22,499 nucleotides of DNA from CAIJZX01 sp043766165 (GTDB taxonomy: Bacteria > Patescibacteriota > Patescibacteriia > SBBC01 > CAIJZX01), in assembly GCA_043766165.1 (NCBI GenBank), contig JAYUIJ010000062.1:1-22499 (forward strand). Direction: 5' to 3'. The notes under the pieces were generated by a model, which had not been told where the DNA came from, ran no database searches, and saw only the letters and a program-made list of their open reading frames with translations. Position 1 is the stretch's first letter; every line of letters starts with the position of its first letter. The translations under genes and the position numbers were made by a program. Below are positions 1 through 8,352 of the stretch, piece by piece.

Positions 1-172
1 TGGGAGACCAAGAAAAGTCTTGAACTTCGAGATGCCAAATGAAGTGTTTCCCCGATTACTTACTCACTAGAATATTGCGTTAGGGGGTTGAATCCAGCCT
101 CACCGTGATAATACGTTTAACGTTCGCGGGTAGTGCTAGCTGAAGTTTCGCAGGCAATGTAGTATCCAGACA

Positions 173-1126
173 TTATCGGTTCTCTATAACTGTCGGTATA
201 TTAAATCCATCTGTTTGCTGAAATTGTAGTTTTCGTAATTCACGCTGTACCGTTTCTGGTTCTGGCTTTCGTATAGCTGGATTTTTATTATCTTTCCGTA
301 AAATCAAGGTATCGAATCTATGCACAACCTTACCATCTTGTTCAGCGCTCGCGATAACACCATAAAAATGTACCCCTGATTGTTCTAAGCTCACCATCAC
401 CTTCATGAGTTCAGGATCTGAATAATGACCAGTTTGCTCGAGCTCCTTTACCCATGATCCACCAGGAACTAGCGTGCCATTATACCAAAGTTCGACATTG
501 TTGGAAGAAGGATTGAATTCAAAACATGCCATATTTCCAGCAATTCTGATTTCACCGTTCGTTTTGAGTATTCGTATACTTTCAAGTAAAGCTCTCTGAA
601 TAACTGATGGTGGGTTTTCCGAGCGCAGTATACTGTTACTTGCAAGCACTAAATCAGCAGATTCATTTTCAAGAGGTAATTGTTTATGAGATGCATTAAT
701 ATATTCACTCGGATGTTCCCTTACCTCCTCAACAAAATGATTGAAATAACGAGATGTTTCACGTTGATATACATCCGCATCAAATGACTCACCATCGCCC
801 TCGTTTCGATAAGAAGGATTAAGGTCTAAGCGCACTCCACTTTGTATTTCCAGTTGATCCGGTGTTATATCTGGATTTGTTTTAATTAATTCGTATACGG
901 GGTCAACGGCGACCGCACGTAATATACTAAATCTATTTCTTGCCTCTTCGGTAAAACTGGATAAACCGGCTCCTAAATCAACAACAGTTCCAGTTCTAGC
1001 TAAATTATCTTCTGGTAGGTTAAAAAGGTTAAGATAAGATTTATAATCACGATGAGTTACCTGCTTCACTTCTCGATCGAAGTCAGGACTATTTTCGTGA
1101 AAGTCTTGTTCAAATCTTTCGGTCAT
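173..1126 (-). CDS. class I SAM-dependent methyltransferase-fold protein
   Basis: A 317-residue protein. Residues 48-56 (VVDLGAGLS) form a motif I SAM-binding loop, followed by an acidic strand end at 'AVAVDPVYE', and residues around 'SADLVLASNSIL' fit the post-motif IV position of class I methyltransferases. The region after about residue 200 is not recognisable and the substrate cannot be told. The start has an AGGA about 8 nt upstream on the minus strand (AGGATTTAATT-ATG), so the first Met is reasonable. It is the last gene of the leftward set and is separated from hepT by about 140 bp that contain a gene remnant. The fold assignment is fairly sure; the biochemical role is unknown. Confidence 0.75.
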   Translation of the reverse strand: MTERFEQDFHENSPDFDREVKQVTHRDYKSYLNLFNLPEDNLARTGTVVDLGAGLSSFTEEARNRFSILRAVAVDPVYELIKTNPDITPDQLEIQSGVRLDLNPSYRNEGDGESFDADVYQRETSRYFNHFVEEVREHPSEYINASHKQLPLENESADLVLASNSILRSENPPSVIQRALLESIRILKTNGEIRIAGNMACFEFNPSSNNVELWYNGTLVPGGSWVKELEQTGHYSDPELMKVMVSLEQSGVHFYGVIASAEQDGKVVHRFDTLILRKDNKNPAIRKPEPETVQRELRKLQFQQTDGFNIPTVIENR

Positions 1127-1161
1127 AATTAAATCCTAGAGCATCGCCTTCGAAATTTCAG

Positions 1162-1260
1162 CTACCTAGCTTTGATGTGCTTATTTTTCCTCACCGCAAA
1201 AAAAATGATGAGGATGATTGACCCGCCGACCAAATTCTGAAGCAAATCACGAGTCAAAAT
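1162..1260 (-). pseudogene. C-terminal remnant of a second YjdF-like (DUF2238) membrane protein
   Basis: Read on the minus strand immediately after the hepT stop, this stretch encodes 'TRDLLQNLVGGSIILIIFF' then a basic tail and a TAG stop. It matches the C-terminus of the intact YjdF-like protein at 1969-2538, which has 'PHDLFQNLVGGLIVLFIFW' followed by 'LSRKRKL'. No start or upstream part of the second copy is visible; the upstream side is occupied by hepT. The DNA has clearly diverged from the intact copy, so this is not a recent duplication. It could be the scar of a tandem paralogue broken by arrival of the mntA/hepT module. Confidence 0.6.
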
Positions 1261-1266
1261 CTGACA

Positions 1267-1605
1267 TTACAAGGTAGATGACGTGAGAACACTTTTCAGA
1301 ATTGGCAAATCATCTTGTACTGTCTTCCAAACTATTTCCGCATCAACGCTAATATAATCATGGATCAACACATCACGCGTGCCAGCAATGGCTTTCCATG
1401 GGAGTTGCGGTGATTTGACTTTAAACGGCTCTGATAATCGCTTGACGGCTTCGCCAATGATTTCTAGTTCTCGAACCACCGCATCTTGAACTAAATCATT
1501 TGCCGAAAATTGATCTTGATCTAGACCAGCAACATACTTCTCGATTTTCGCGATCGCATCGAGAATGTGGCGACTATAAATACCGTCTTTGTCCATAGAT
1601 GACAT
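1267..1605 (-). CDS. hepT: HepT-like HEPN ribonuclease toxin (DUF86)
   Basis: A 112-residue all-helical protein of the DUF86/HepT family. Residues 77-84 read R-DVLI-H-D-Y, an exact Rx4HxY motif. In this family R and H belong to the HEPN RNase site, and the Tyr is the residue AMPylated by the MntA antitoxin to silence the toxin. The mntA gene lies directly upstream and overlaps it. Two starts are possible: Met1 at 1605 (32-nt overlap with mntA) or Met4 at 1596 (23-nt overlap); either way translation looks coupled. Role: RNA-cleaving toxin in a type VII toxin-antitoxin pair, inferred from the family. It abuts a broken membrane-protein gene, which suggests the module was inserted. Confidence 0.88.
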   Translation of the reverse strand: MSSMDKDGIYSRHILDAIAKIEKYVAGLDQDQFSANDLVQDAVVRELEIIGEAVKRLSEPFKVKSPQLPWKAIAGTRDVLIHDYISVDAEIVWKTVQDDLPILKSVLTSSTL

Positions 1606-1882
1606 GTAAATCTTTGGCGATATTTGGTCGGAGATACGCGTGAATAGCTTTTTCAGAGACTACGTCTACTCGCCGTCCGGTAAGAGCCGACAATTCTTGC
1701 GATAGTCCAACCAGCGCGAAAAGGCCAGTTGGCTGGGCATACCGAATGACCACATCAATGTCGCTATCCGCGTTTTGTTCGTGGCGCGAAAAGGAACCAA
1801 AAATGCCGGCGAATTCCACGTCGTTTTTTTTGAGTACCGGCTCTACTATTTGACTAATAGTGCGTAGTGTTTCGGGTGACAT
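1574..1882 (-). CDS. mntA: MntA-like minimal nucleotidyltransferase antitoxin
   Basis: A 102-residue protein with the minimal nucleotidyltransferase signature: G29-S30 followed by 'DSDIDVVIRY', placing the metal-binding aspartates at D41 and D43 (GSx10DxD pattern). The length is typical of MNT antitoxins. In the characterised type VII systems this enzyme adds AMP units to the HepT Tyr in Rx4HxY, and both the motif here and the partner's Tyr are intact, so the pair should be functional. It is the first gene of the two-gene unit and its 3' end overlaps hepT. No clear Shine-Dalgarno precedes the ATG at 1882. Confidence 0.88.
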   Translation of the reverse strand: MSPETLRTISQIVEPVLKKNDVEFAGIFGSFSRHEQNADSDIDVVIRYAQPTGLFALVGLSQELSALTGRRVDVVSEKAIHAYLRPNIAKDLHVIYGQRRYL

Positions 1883-1968
1883 AAGGCGAGTCTAGCAAGT
1901 TTTACTCTGTTTGTACACGGCGTTTATGGATAATTCAAAACCCCCATCGAAACCTTAGACTGAGAACG

Positions 1969-2538
1969 CTAGAGCTTTCTTTTTCTACTCAGCCAGAAAA
2001 TAAACAATACAATCAATCCCCCCACCAAATTCTGAAATAAATCATGCGGCGTATCGTACTGTCCCCGAACGCGTTCAGTATGGAACCAATAATCACCAAG
2101 CCATTCGCTAATTTCGTAGATTGCGCCTAGGAGTTGACCTGAGAGGAAGCCAAGCCAGATGGCCACTGATGTCGACGCCACAATAGCTTGACGACGGGCG
2201 AGTGATCCAAAGTAGTCAATGAACCCAGCGCTCAGTGCCATTCCCCCGACCGTATGCGTTACCCGGTCCCACCACCAGAACCCGGCGTACATGTGCTGGA
2301 AATTTCCCAGTGCGTCAAGCCAAATGGCGCCGGCCACAAAGAGTATTGTTATCCAGGACAGTTGCGAACTTTTTTTGTTGAGCCAGCGTTCTACTAAGAC
2401 TATCGCACCCGTTACGGCAATGTTCGTCAGGGCCAGGGCGAATTGACGTACAGATGTATCATACTGGGTCATGATTTCAATCGCGAACAAAACTAGTTGA
2501 GCAATGGCAAGACTCAGAATAATCTTTCGAGTTTTCAT
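1969..2538 (-). CDS. YjdF-like membrane protein (DUF2238-like)
   Basis: A 189-residue protein with about five hydrophobic segments (roughly 6-24, 36-52, 61-77, 95-112, 125-142) and one at the C-terminus (168-184). Polar motifs sit between them: WWDRVTH (89-95), YEISEW (141-146) and 'DTPHDLFQNLVG' (162-173). This spacing of W(Y/W)DRxxH, YExxEW and a (D)T..D(L/M) motif before the last helix is that of the DUF2238/YjdF family of inner-membrane proteins, whose function is unknown. Its start overlaps the stop of the cation ATPase by 4 nt (2535-2538), so it is the third gene of the metal-ion operon. A remnant of a paralogue lies at 1162-1260. Confidence 0.7.
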   Translation of the reverse strand: MKTRKIILSLAIAQLVLFAIEIMTQYDTSVRQFALALTNIAVTGAIVLVERWLNKKSSQLSWITILFVAGAIWLDALGNFQHMYAGFWWWDRVTHTVGGMALSAGFIDYFGSLARRQAIVASTSVAIWLGFLSGQLLGAIYEISEWLGDYWFHTERVRGQYDTPHDLFQNLVGGLIVLFIFWLSRKRKL

Positions 2539-5258
2539 ACAGCTGGCAGTTTAATGACTGAACGATGGACGTAATGCCGGCGCAGGCGCCATTTTTGGAA
2601 TTCCTCGACGAGAAGTACGGGCAGCACCCCGAGAATAACCAGAAGCCAATCACTAATCGACAGTGGTGCAACCCGAAATAGCTTAGCTAATGGCGGGACA
2701 TACAAAATCGCCACTTGTAAAAGTGCTACCACCAAGAACGAGACGAGTAAACTTCGATTTGGTACGGCTAGTGAAAATGTTGAACGAATCGACGAGCGAG
2801 CAGTAATGGCTAGAACCCATTCGCCAAACGCTAACGTCGTGAGCGTAACGCCGAAAATTTCCACTTCGCTTCGACTTGAACCTTGGACTATCAGATAGAT
2901 TCCTAAGCTACTGGCCGCCAGCGTGGTTGCGGCCACGATAATCCGCTGCCAGACGGCCCGAGTGATCAATGGCAATCGCGGATTATGCGGTTGTTCTTTC
3001 ATGACCATCGGACTAATCGGCTCGCGGGCGAGCGAGATGCCTAAGAACGGATCGGTAATCGCGTTCAACCAAATAATTTGGGTTGGTAACAACGGCAATG
3101 GCAATCCGATGAGCAAGGTCATGATAATCAACCCTAACTCACCGAAATTGGAAGCCAGCAAATACACCAATGCCCGTCGAATATTGCGATAAATCCGCCG
3201 ACCTTCGGTAATCGCGGCAACGATGCTTGAATAATTTCCGTCAACCAGGACAACGTCAGCCGCTTCTTTGGCCGCGTCGCTTGAGGTCCGTCCGACAGCC
3301 ACGCCCACGTCAGCCTCCAGCAGTGCCGGCGCGTCGTTTACGCCGTCGCCAGTCATAGCCACAACTTCGCCCGCCTGTTTCAAGAGGCGGGCAATGCGTA
3401 ATTTATGATCTGGCGTTAAGCGAGTAGCTACTCGCACCGTGGTTAATTTCGCCGAGAGTTGGAGATCAGACAGTTTGTCTACTTCACTCCCATCAAGGAG
3501 TACCATCGACCCCCCTGACTGAACCAGACCAATACTCCGAGCAATGGCCAATCCGGTTTTTTGATGGTCCCCGGTCAGCATAATCGTCCGGACACCAGCT
3601 TGGTGCATATCGGCAATGGTCTGCGATACTTCCGGACGAACGGCATCGGCTAAACCAAATAATCCGACAAAGGTAAATTCTCGATCTACGCGTTCCGCGG
3701 TATTGACGCGCGGTTCATCGGTCCAAATAGCTTGGGCGACCGCCAAACCACGTAAGGCTTCTTCGGCCCATGTTTCAAAAACATGAATAATTTCTTGGCG
3801 CTTGTCATCGGTCAATGGCTGAATACCGGCCGCGGTCCAAATGGTTTGACATTGCGATAGGACTTCAGCTGGCGCGCCTTTGATCGTACCCAAGATGCCG
3901 TCGGGCTGACGATGCCACGTCACCATGTGTTTATAGCGGGCGTCAAACGGAATTTCTCCGAGCCGTGGATGAACGGTTATCAATTCGTGCTGGATCCAGC
4001 CACCTTTCGCTCCGGCGACAAGTAACGCTAGTTCTGTCGGATCGCCAACGGGCAAAGGCTGATTCTCAGCGTCAACGGTAAACCGGCTGTCGTTGTTCAA
4101 GACGCCAATCCGCAAAGCCATGGTTAATCCCGCTTCCTCGCGAGCTGATACAACGTTTCCAGCAACTGAAAATTGTCCGTCTGACTGATAGCCACGCCCA
4201 GAAACAGTGAATGTCCGTCCATCAACCCAAATCCGCTGAGTCATCATTTCGCCAAAGGTGAGCGTGCCTGTTTTATCAGTAGCCACGACTGTTACAGCGC
4301 CCAGCGTTTCAACCGCCAATAATTTACGCACAACGGCGTTGCGCTTGGCCATAGCTTTCATCCCCCAGGCCATCGACATGGTAATCACGACCGGCAAGCC
4401 TTCAGGAATAATTGAGACAATCATGCTGACGGTAAGCAAGAACACCTGTTCAAATGATAGATCGCGAGCACTACCGAGTATGAACACGATCGCGCCGAGG
4501 CCAATCGTGGCGAGTAACAAGTTGCGTGAAAAACTGTTCAACTTTTTTTGGAACGGCGTGCTGACGTCAGTGATGCTTTCTAAACTGGTGACGATGCTCC
4601 CGTACCGCGTTTGGGCACCCACGGCCGTGACCACGATCCGTCCTCGTCCACCGACCACTGTTGTCCCGCGCCAACCCATACTACCCTGCTCAGGCAAAAC
4701 ATGTTCCTTTGCCACCGGATCGGTTTGTTTCGAAACCGGCACCGCCTCGCCAGTGAGACTCGCTTCATCAACCCGAACATTGTAAACTTCAATCCACCGC
4801 CCGTCAGCTGGAATCTTGTCGCCAGTATCAAGGATCACGATGTCACCAACCACAATCTCATCAATCGCTAGCTCACGTTCCTGCCCATCGCGCACGATAT
4901 GAGCCGTCGTGATATTCATATGTAAGAGTTCTTGCACCGCCGAACCGGACTGCTGTTCTTGCCGAAAACCAATGATGGCGTTCAAAACAACAACCAAAAG
5001 AATAACTGCGCCGTCGCGTATTTCATTAAGAAAAAAAGAAACGGCTACTGCAACCAACAAAATAAAGACCAGTGGATTTTTGAACTGGCCGAAAAAAATC
5101 TTCCAGCCGCTGGGTAACTGCGGCGGCGGCAAAGTATTAGTACCGCTCTGCTGACGATGTTCAGTTACAACCTCAGCAGCTAATCCATTCACACCACTGG
5201 CCAGATGTTGAAAAACTTCTTCGACCGCTAGTGCATGCCAATTGGTCTGAGCCGGCAT
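2535..5258 (-). CDS. P2-type cation-transporting ATPase
   Basis: A 907-residue P-type ATPase, the normal length for the P2 (Ca2+/Mg2+/Na+-type) group. In order: actuator TGEA (169-172), TM4 PEGLP (285-289), phosphorylation loop DKTGTLT (328-334), nucleotide-binding KGAPA (460-464), TGD (562-564) and hinge MTGDGVND (635-642). It has a cation-ATPase N-terminus ('EEVFQHLASGVNGL') and a C-terminal set of membrane helices. PEGLP plus an Asn/Asp pair in TM6 (LNAITDPFLG, 731-740) points to a divalent cation, Ca2+ or Mg2+, but TM6 is not the usual TDGxPA, so the ion is uncertain. It starts one nucleotide after the NRAMP-family stop, and its own stop overlaps the next gene by 4 nt. This is a membrane protein acting in ion homeostasis. 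Confidence 0.93.
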   Translation of the reverse strand: MPAQTNWHALAVEEVFQHLASGVNGLAAEVVTEHRQQSGTNTLPPPQLPSGWKIFFGQFKNPLVFILLVAVAVSFFLNEIRDGAVILLVVVLNAIIGFRQEQQSGSAVQELLHMNITTAHIVRDGQERELAIDEIVVGDIVILDTGDKIPADGRWIEVYNVRVDEASLTGEAVPVSKQTDPVAKEHVLPEQGSMGWRGTTVVGGRGRIVVTAVGAQTRYGSIVTSLESITDVSTPFQKKLNSFSRNLLLATIGLGAIVFILGSARDLSFEQVFLLTVSMIVSIIPEGLPVVITMSMAWGMKAMAKRNAVVRKLLAVETLGAVTVVATDKTGTLTFGEMMTQRIWVDGRTFTVSGRGYQSDGQFSVAGNVVSAREEAGLTMALRIGVLNNDSRFTVDAENQPLPVGDPTELALLVAGAKGGWIQHELITVHPRLGEIPFDARYKHMVTWHRQPDGILGTIKGAPAEVLSQCQTIWTAAGIQPLTDDKRQEIIHVFETWAEEALRGLAVAQAIWTDEPRVNTAERVDREFTFVGLFGLADAVRPEVSQTIADMHQAGVRTIMLTGDHQKTGLAIARSIGLVQSGGSMVLLDGSEVDKLSDLQLSAKLTTVRVATRLTPDHKLRIARLLKQAGEVVAMTGDGVNDAPALLEADVGVAVGRTSSDAAKEAADVVLVDGNYSSIVAAITEGRRIYRNIRRALVYLLASNFGELGLIIMTLLIGLPLPLLPTQIIWLNAITDPFLGISLAREPISPMVMKEQPHNPRLPLITRAVWQRIIVAATTLAASSLGIYLIVQGSSRSEVEIFGVTLTTLAFGEWVLAITARSSIRSTFSLAVPNRSLLVSFLVVALLQVAILYVPPLAKLFRVAPLSISDWLLVILGVLPVLLVEEFQKWRLRRHYVHRSVIKLPAV

Positions 5259-5259
5259 G

Positions 5260-6507
5260 TTAGCGGAACAGTTGGATGATGGTCAAAACGCCGGAAGCGG
5301 TCATCAGGATGAATGTCAGCCAGCCGATGGTCAAGCTCACTCGTCCGCTGATGTGACCGCCCATCACTTTTTTATCGGCCGATAAGCGGATGATGTACCA
5401 CAGCATGACCGGCGCTAGTAAACCATTCAGGACTGCCGCTAAAATGAGAAATTGAATCGGGTTCGTCCCGACCATAGTCGCGACCGCGCCGCCCAAAATC
5501 GCCACAGCAATCATGATGTAGAACGCCTTGGCTTCTTTAAACTTTTTTCCTAACCCTTCGCGCCACTGAAACACTTCAGCCATTGCATATGCTGCTGAAC
5601 CAGCGAGCACTGGGATGGCTAACAACCCCGTACCGAGAATACCAATCGCAAAGAGCGTGAAGGTTAAGGACCCGGCAACAGGACGGAGGGCCGAAGCCGC
5701 TTGTTCAGCACTGGTGATGTTCGTAATGCCTGCCGCATGCAACGTGCCCGCCGCAGCTGCGATAATGAAGAACATAATCACATTCGACAGGATCATGCCG
5801 GTCATCGTATCGCGGCGCATAGCGGAAATTTTTTTCTTCAGGTTGTTGCGAAACGACAATTTTTCTAGCAACGAACTTTCTTCTACTTCTTCAGATGCTT
5901 GCCAGAAAAATAAGTAGGGTGAAATCGTGGTGCCGAGAATAGCGGTAATGATGTACCACGATTCTTTGCTGTTCGTAATGGTTGGAATAAAGGTGTGCCA
6001 GGCGATCGCGCCCCAATCCTGCTTGGTGACGAACACTACAATGACATAGGTAAATAATGTCAGCGTCAGCCATTTGAGAATGTTCGCGTACTTCTCATAA
6101 CTAATTGCCACTTCAAGAATGAGAATAAGAATCGCAAAAGCGAAAAGAAACACGACTGTTTCACCGGGCACAATCAGTTTCATGACCGCCGCCATGGCAT
6201 TTAAGTCGGCACTGATGTTAATCGTGTTCACGATCAGTAAACCAAGCGCTAAAACAAAAGCCACTTTTTTTGAAACATGACGCCGGATGACTTCACCTAA
6301 TCCTTGTTTAGCGACAATCCCAATCCGAGCCGACATTTCCTGGACCGCGATCATCAACGGAATGGAAAATAGCGCTAACCACAAAAAAAGATAGCCGTAC
6401 TGCGCACCAGTTTGCGAATAGGTTATGACGCCTGACGGATCATCGTCTGACGCACCGGTGACAACGCCTGGGCCGATGCCTTTGAAGAGTTTTTTTATTT
6501 GTAACAT
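5260..6507 (-). CDS. NRAMP (SLC11)-family transporter with variant ion-site motifs
   Basis: A 415-residue polytopic membrane protein of the NRAMP superfamily: N-terminal 'IGPGVVTGASDDDPSG', then 'TGAQYGYLFLWLALFSIPLM' covering TM1-TM2, and about eleven helices overall. In classical Mn2+/Fe2+ transporters TM1 carries DPGN and TM6 carries MPH. Here TM1 reads DPSG (residues 23-26) and TM6 reads ISPY (195-198), so the Asn and Met that coordinate transition metals are replaced. Such changes are described for NRAMP-related Mg2+ transporters, so Mg2+ is a reasonable guess but not proven. It is the first gene of the operon with the cation ATPase (1-nt gap). A TATACT sits about 9 nt upstream of the ATG, and there is no obvious Shine-Dalgarno. 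Confidence 0.85.
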   Translation of the reverse strand: MLQIKKLFKGIGPGVVTGASDDDPSGVITYSQTGAQYGYLFLWLALFSIPLMIAVQEMSARIGIVAKQGLGEVIRRHVSKKVAFVLALGLLIVNTINISADLNAMAAVMKLIVPGETVVFLFAFAILILILEVAISYEKYANILKWLTLTLFTYVIVVFVTKQDWGAIAWHTFIPTITNSKESWYIITAILGTTISPYLFFWQASEEVEESSLLEKLSFRNNLKKKISAMRRDTMTGMILSNVIMFFIIAAAAGTLHAAGITNITSAEQAASALRPVAGSLTFTLFAIGILGTGLLAIPVLAGSAAYAMAEVFQWREGLGKKFKEAKAFYIMIAVAILGGAVATMVGTNPIQFLILAAVLNGLLAPVMLWYIIRLSADKKVMGGHISGRVSLTIGWLTFILMTASGVLTIIQLFR

Positions 6508-6563
6508 GGTGAATAGAGTATATCAAAAAAAAGCCATGGGGTCGCCTCTGCTCTAACTGGGCT

Positions 6564-6839
6564 TTATAACTGAACTTCTTGCTCGGTAATGACGTTCTTC
6601 TGTATCAACGTGTTCGTTACTCGATCATGCCTCCCCTTCAAAATAATATGTTCCTGCCGCCAGTCCTCAGTCCGCTTCACATAATGATCCATCAGAGAAT
6701 ATAAGCCATCTATTTTTGTATCAAATTTCGCATTGAGACTATTTTCTAAACGCACGAAATCCCTTCGTAAATATTGAATTTCGAGGCCTAATCGCTGAAT
6801 GGATACGCTAAGTTCTTTCATCGTGAGTCGTTTGGCCAT
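6564..6839 (-). CDS. small coiled-coil hypothetical protein
   Basis: A 91-residue soluble protein without a signal or membrane segment. Residues about 8-50 have heptad-like spacing of Leu/Ile/Phe with many charges ('SIQRLGLEIQYLRRDFVRLE'), which predicts a coiled coil. The tail is polar and contains 'YVKRTEDWRQEH'. No enzymatic motif is visible. Small proteins of this style are frequent in CPR genomes, where they are annotated as hypothetical. It sits between the NRAMP-type gene and the GIY-YIG gene on the same strand, but the 66-bp gap from the latter gives no firm operon assignment. Function unknown. Confidence 0.6.
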   Translation of the reverse strand: MAKRLTMKELSVSIQRLGLEIQYLRRDFVRLENSLNAKFDTKIDGLYSLMDHYVKRTEDWRQEHIILKGRHDRVTNTLIQKNVITEQEVQL

Positions 6840-6905
6840 AGTGGTTTCTTTCGAGCCACCATTTGTCTACGAAAAGCATAGACCAGTACCTCTTCCCTGT
6901 CAAGC

Positions 6906-7172
6906 CTACTGTGACGTAAAGTATTTCCACCCACCACGAATCAATCGAAGTTTCTGTTGTCGTGATAACTGTTTTATTCGATACTCGGCTTGAGCAGCAG
7001 CCCGATGGTTTGTACAACGATGCTTGAATACTAACTTTACCGGCCGACGACTACGCGTGTACTTTGCGCCAGTGCCGAGATTATGTTTTTTCACACGGTC
7101 GGCGACGCGTTCCGCAATACCAACATACAACGATGTATCTTTGCAGCGAACGATATAGACGTACCAACTCAT
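6906..7172 (-). CDS. GIY-YIG domain protein (UPF0213/YhbQ-like)
   Basis: An 88-residue single-domain GIY-YIG protein. The two hallmark strands are 'WYVYIVRC' (VYI at 5-7) and 'SLYVGIA' (YVG at 16-18); the helix after them carries R26 in 'ADRVKKHN', and the catalytic-position Glu is E63 in 'AEYRIK'. 'GTGAKYTRSRRPVKLV' between them is the typical insert of the UPF0213/YhbQ clade. Members are small stand-alone proteins; several have been linked to nucleic-acid cleavage or repair, but most are uncharacterised. All expected active-site positions are present, so activity is possible. It lies just downstream of the terminator of the SpvB-like pseudogene. Confidence 0.9.
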   Translation of the reverse strand: MSWYVYIVRCKDTSLYVGIAERVADRVKKHNLGTGAKYTRSRRPVKLVFKHRCTNHRAAAQAEYRIKQLSRQQKLRLIRGGWKYFTSQ

Positions 7173-7200
7173 AGCTTCATAGTACGGTGAATCTTGGGAA

Positions 7201-7239
7201 GAAGCAAAGAAAAACAGTCGACTTACTCCGTCGACTGTT
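7201..7239 (-). terminator. intrinsic terminator of the SpvB-like remnant
   Basis: On the minus strand a perfect 10-bp stem (AACAGTCGAC at 7230-7239, GTCGACTGTT at 7213-7222) with a 7-nt loop is followed by TTTTCTTTG. The stop codon of the degraded gene (7223-7225) lies in the loop, so the hairpin overlaps the reading-frame end. Confidence 0.85.
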
Positions 7240-8211
7240 GCGCTATCAGTTTGAATGACTCAGCGATACCGCGTTGCAGAAAAATAAGATACTTCCTTTC
7301 TTCGTGTCCTAGCGGTGTCAGGTGGTACTGCCCATCAGCGCCCTCGATCAAGTCAAGATCGAGGTGAAACACTACCAGGTCTGCTAATGAATAGCACTTC
7401 CGTGGATACTGTGCCGCCTCCAAACCATATTCAGGCAATGTATTCTGAAACAGTACTAGTAAGTCTTGAGACGTAACTTCTTTTGACTGTTGTTCCACAG
7501 CCGACATATCGCTTACACCTAGCGCTTCAATTCGACTATCGTTCGTGTTGCCATATTCTAAAATCTGACCATCTTTCGTCTCAACCGTGAAATTCATAGC
7601 CCCAGTCGTCGTCGTGACGAATGATTTAATACGGCTAAAGGTATCAGGTTCAGTTCGGTATTCCTGAATCCCCGCCCCGGACGGTCCGCCAGTTGAAGCA
7701 ACCGGAATCAGTCGCTGACCATCAAGACAAAAACGGTCATTGGCATCATAGTTTATCGTGGCTTTGATACCTCCGTCTGGGCGGGATTGGCGGCGCAGCG
7801 CGTAATACTAGATAATCCGCTCAATTGCCAGCCCATCCCCAACACTCCATCCCCGCTCTAACTGTTGTACTTGAGCGTCAGCGATGGCTGAACACCGTTA
7901 CTGCCCGGCGGCATATCAAGCGGCACCGTGTAGGTGCCCGCGCCCGTGCAATTGACGTCCGCGCTTCCATCTATCGTTCCGGTCGAACACGGCTTGCCAG
8001 TCATATTTCCATTGCCATCATTAAAAACTGGCTCTTTCGGTTTGACCATTAAGGCAAACGAGCCGGTTGATAGGACCGGACTCGAAAAGACAGATAACAA
8101 CAGGATAATCGCTATACTTCGCCGCCGGAGCTTTGTTGATCCTTGCGACCGGTTGGAAGCTAAGAAATTCAGCTGACGCGTACGTTGTTTTCGTCGGATA
8201 AACTCCAACAT
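7223..8211 (-). pseudogene. decayed N-terminal part of an SpvB/TcdB-like (RHS-related) secreted protein
   Basis: From 8211 the frame encodes a basic N-terminus, a hydrophobic export segment (about residues 31-53, 'SIAIILLLSVFSSPVLS') and then 'GTYTVPLDMPPGSNGVQPSL' and 'TLKYNS', the opening of SpvB/TcdB/RHS-type proteins. At the next codon there is TAG where the family usually has Gln; the same frame then continues 'SGDGVLGMGWQLSGLSSITR'. A one-base loss near 7784 moves homology to another frame ('YDANDRFCLDGQRLI', 'YRTEPDTFSRIKSFV', 'FTVETKDGQILEYGNTNDSR'). After 'SRIEALG' family similarity stops, and about 100 unrecognised residues follow to 7223. It is thus a nonsense, frameshifted and truncated gene. 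The normal protein is far longer. A promoter and a terminator remain. Confidence 0.8.
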
Positions 8212-8249
8212 GATGAAGGTAAATTCCTGAACGTTTCCTGAATAATGGA

Positions 8250-8277
8250 ATAGTATACCTTAAGGAAGGATTGTCAA
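8250..8277 (-). promoter_or_regulatory. sigma70-type promoter of the SpvB-like remnant
   Basis: On the minus strand a consensus -35 TTGACA (8272-8277) is followed after 16 nt by TACTAT (8250-8255), about 40 nt upstream of the ATG at 8211. A TATACT overlaps but gives only a 14-nt spacer. Two direct copies of TTCAGGAA lie between this promoter and the gene. Confidence 0.5.
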
Positions 8278-8352
8278 ATGCTATTGTCCCTACAGTGTCG
8301 AAAGAAAAAATTGACCGTGGTAGTTGCTTTCTATCTCTCCTATGGGTTGACT

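Noticed and set aside
1..42. C-terminal end of a plus-strand gene entering from the left
   Set aside because: Two frames are open for 13 to 22 codons with no recognisable sequence, so neither can be chosen.
7784..7861. Genetic-code change (TAG read as Gln)
   Set aside because: Only one TAG supports it, the same gene also carries a frameshift and a truncation, and TAG serves as a normal stop elsewhere in the window, for example the controller gene.
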